From Photobacterium aquae (GTDB lineage Bacteria > Pseudomonadota > Gammaproteobacteria > Enterobacterales > Vibrionaceae), in the NCBI RefSeq assembly GCF_001029445.1, contig NZ_LDOT01000014.1, forward strand, positions 62,001 through 126,000: DNA of 64,000 nt, written 5' to 3'. The position numbers and the translations under genes were made by a program. Positions 62,356 to 64,000 of this stretch are shown one piece after another. Under the pieces are notes generated by a model. That model did no database searches. It worked only from the letters and a program-made list of their open reading frames with translations, and had not been told where the DNA came from. Numbering within the stretch: position 1 is the first letter of the stretch; every line of letters starts with the position of its first letter.

Positions 62356-63291
62356 ATGTACTCTTTGTCGGTTCTCTATACAATGCCATCCCAACGAATA
62401 CGCTCTTTTACTATTAGTCAAATAGCTGCACTTGTAACTCTAGCTCTTAGCCCATTTAGCGCCGCCCACAGCCAGACAATTTCTGGTATTAACTTGATGC
62501 ATGCTACAGGCATGGATCAACACAAAATGGCACGATTTTTAGAGCATTCACCAAGCATCAAAGAATTCTATGTCAGCGAAAAACTTGACGGTATTCGAGC
62601 TATTTGGACAGGCACCTCTCTCGTCACCCGCCAAGGCAATACAATCTCGGCACCAGACTGGTTTATTGCCGCACTCCCAAAAGATATTATGCTAGAAGGT
62701 GAATTATGGGCAGGACGAGGACAGTTTCAACAAGTCACACGAACCGTATTAGACAAATATCCAAATTCAAACCAATGGCTCAACATCAAATTCATGTTAT
62801 TTGATATGCCAAATGTTCAAGGGCCTTTTTCCCATCGTCTTTCTTTATTAAAAGAACATGCGAAGACATTAAACCAACCTTTCATTGAAGTAGCCACCCA
62901 ACGTGAGCTTGGCAGTATAACCGAATTAGAGAGATGGCATAAAAATGTGATCGCTCTAGGTGGGGAAGGACTAATGCTGCATAACAAAAACAATTTCTAT
63001 ACAGCAGGTAAAAGCCCTGCATTGATGAAGTTTAAACACCATAACGATAACGAAGCCATTGTTATTGGCTATGAGCCTGGCAATGGAAAATACAAAGGTA
63101 TGATGGGGGCAATTTGGGTAATCACTAGCGACAATATCAAATTTAAGATTGGCACTGGATTTTCAGACGACGATCGGCAAAACCCGCCTCCGCTCGGTAG
63201 TTTTATCCAATACCGTCATAACGGGTTCACTAACAGCGGCATACCTAGATTTGCCCGATATGTACGATTGCGGCCTAGCCCTGATAGCTAA
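62356..63291 (+). CDS. Exported ATP-dependent DNA ligase
   Basis: 311 residues from ATG 62356; ATG 62383 would give a cleaner signal peptide (PSQRIRSFTISQIAALVTLALSPFSAAHS). The catalytic motif I is EKLDGIRA, with the lysine that takes AMP. DIMLEGELWAG, IKFMLFDMP, GGEGLMLHNK and ALMKFKHHNDNEAIVIGYEPG are motifs III, IIIa, IV and V of nucleotidyltransferase ligases; the short OB domain ends the protein. Small ATP-dependent ligases with a signal peptide (Lig E type) are known in vibrios, Neisseria and Haemophilus and are thought to work on periplasmic DNA during uptake or in biofilms. Single gene. Confidence 0.93.
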   Translation: MYSLSVLYTMPSQRIRSFTISQIAALVTLALSPFSAAHSQTISGINLMHATGMDQHKMARFLEHSPSIKEFYVSEKLDGIRAIWTGTSLVTRQGNTISAPDWFIAALPKDIMLEGELWAGRGQFQQVTRTVLDKYPNSNQWLNIKFMLFDMPNVQGPFSHRLSLLKEHAKTLNQPFIEVATQRELGSITELERWHKNVIALGGEGLMLHNKNNFYTAGKSPALMKFKHHNDNEAIVIGYEPGNGKYKGMMGAIWVITSDNIKFKIGTGFSDDDRQNPPPLGSFIQYRHNGFTNSGIPRFARYVRLRPSPDS

Positions 63292-63379
63292 ATACAACTC
63301 ACGCCTAAACATTATTTATCACCACTCACAGCCAAAAGGATATAAAACACACCCATCAATACTCACTGTAACGCTATTA

Positions 63380-63649
63380 TTACTTGCTTGAGGTATTCTT
63401 TCCTGCCTGTCTAAGCAGTTTTTTTCTGGTTAGCGTTTGTTGCTTCTCTGTCAACGCATCATATTCCTTTTGATCAATAATGATGCCTTGTTCTTCCAAT
63501 GCAAATAGCCTCTCCCATTCCAACTCCACGAGTGCCATTTCTTTTTCTATTTTTTCATACTCGATATCGACACTCTTCTCATTATCAATGGCATCACTTT
63601 GGCCAGACACTGACAATAACAACCCTAACAATAATAGTTTATATTTCAT
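63380..63649 (-). CDS. Small periplasmic coiled-coil protein of unknown function
   Basis: 89 residues; ATG 63649 has GAGGA six bases upstream. KYKLLLLGLLLSVSGQSDA is a Sec signal. The mature part of about 70 residues is charged and helical (EYEKIEKEMALVELEWERLFALEEQ, then LTEKQQTLTRKKLL), consistent with a short coiled coil. No family recognised. It is convergent with the DNA ligase gene. Confidence 0.7.
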   Translation of the reverse strand: MKYKLLLLGLLLSVSGQSDAIDNEKSVDIEYEKIEKEMALVELEWERLFALEEQGIIIDQKEYDALTEKQQTLTRKKLLRQAGKNTSSK

Positions 63650-63919
63650 GCATTCCTCAAAACGTATCCTGTCAATATACTCTCACTCAAAGGCAAAGCT
63701 CTGTTTTCATCGAACATTCTACAAACAAAGTATCCTACGCCTTAATGGAACAGGTATTTAAAATACAAGACTGATGGTTTCCATTCAGTTATTAACAATA
63801 TATTTTTGCCATTTTTCGAGATGTTTCATAAAAAATCAAATAGCAATGAAACATAACAACAGCTTTCGCCTTAAAACATTACTGGCATTGAAATAAACAA
63901 TAAAATTTTCTTTACCTAT
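63650..63919. other. AT-rich intergenic region, no gene seen
   Basis: 270 AT-rich bases between the small periplasmic protein start and a leftward terminator. It contains no clear frame; the promoter of the small gene is expected here. Confidence 0.45.
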
Positions 63920-63949
63920 AAAAAAAGCCGCCTAATTAATTAGGCGGCT
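63920..63949 (-). terminator. Rho-independent terminator of a leftward gene from beyond the window
   Basis: AGCCGCCTAA-TTAA-TTAGGCGGCT, a perfect stem, followed by T7 on the minus strand. It would end a gene entering from the right edge. Confidence 0.85.
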
Positions 63950-63976
63950 ACATTTGAATTCAGCAGAGTTAAACCA

Positions 63977-64000
63977 TTACAACTTGTATCGATGTACCTC
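63977..64000 (-). CDS. Possible 3' end of a leftward gene, cut by the window edge
   Basis: Read leftward from base 64000 in one frame, the sequence gives EVHRYKL and a TAA stop at 63979-63977, followed within 30 bp by a strong leftward terminator. The frame is too short to identify the product; the call rests mainly on the terminator. Confidence 0.3.
   Translation of the reverse strand, partial: EVHRYKL

Noticed and set aside
1..64000. tRNA, rRNA, CRISPR arrays, insertion sequences, prophage genes
   Set aside because: I looked for cloverleaf-type segments, regularly spaced direct repeats and transposase or integrase motifs and saw none; a dedicated search could still find a degenerate one.

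Overview
The window reads as chromosomal DNA of a marine gammaproteobacterium of the Vibrionaceae type. The evidence is the gene set rather than any search: a GlyGly-CTERM (rhombosortase-type) trypsin-like protease, a Mn-type superoxide dismutase followed by a DUF2753 gene, two BCCT compatible-solute carriers, an exported ATP-dependent DNA ligase, an ArfA ribosome-rescue gene, CSS-EAL and GGDEF signalling proteins, and branched-chain amino acid operons in the ivd/liu arrangement known from Shewanella and Vibrio relatives. The genus cannot be fixed from the sequence. Base composition looks even, in the middle 40s percent GC by eye, with AT-rich gaps. I see no rRNA, tRNA, insertion sequence, phage gene or CRISPR array.

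Layout. 1-7 kb: 3' end of a surface protease, an RND efflux pump with its lipoprotein adaptor, a siroheme-synthase-like protein with a decayed second domain, and a YcdZ-like membrane protein. 7-12 kb: nagZ, a GNAT/nitrilase fusion, a CSS-EAL phosphodiesterase and a 35-residue membrane peptide gene. 12-17 kb: VOC protein, trmK, a cysteine-tailed YidD relative, a YdjM-like membrane protein, a CDF transporter, trxC with a CAPC active site, and a lipoprotein. 17-22 kb: a three-gene 2-oxoacid dehydrogenase operon (E1alpha, E1beta, E2; no E3) and a DEAD-box helicase. 22-27 kb: DUF2238 and YvbH-like proteins, galE, a GGDEF protein with a GGGEF signature, a Nudix hydrolase and a second 35-residue membrane peptide.

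27-40 kb is the metabolic core. A leftward seven-gene operon for valine/isoleucine breakdown (thiolase, mmsA, acyl-CoA dehydrogenase, enoyl-CoA hydratase, 3-hydroxyisobutyryl-CoA hydrolase, mmsB, SDR) and a rightward liuR-liuA-liuB-liuC-liuE operon for leucine breakdown diverge from about 155 bp that carries a perfect 16-bp LiuR-type palindrome plus a second partial one. The expected liuD (biotin-carrying subunit of methylcrotonyl-CoA carboxylase) is absent: liuC and liuE overlap by an ATGA junction. The 2-oxoacid dehydrogenase operon at 17-20 kb could feed both pathways.

40-64 kb: an orphan envelope protein, a YdjM-like protein, a cNMP/CBS/DUF294 protein coupled to a DnaQ-like exonuclease, two convergent BCCT carriers, a patatin-like phospholipase, orphan proteins, msrPQ, a MATE carrier, an exported amidohydrolase behind a CRP-like site, Fur-box-controlled sodA with DUF2753, arfA, an exported serine hydrolase, a MaoC hydratase with a long N-terminal extension, the DNA ligase and a small periplasmic protein.

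The observation I would follow first is arfA, whose stop codon lies in the loop of its own terminator hairpin. Next are the missing liuD, the degenerate methylase half of the siroheme protein, the GGGEF cyclase, the cysteine-tailed YidD, and several unexplained long hairpins (22946-23021, 41969-42061, 50242-50349, 60896-60957).
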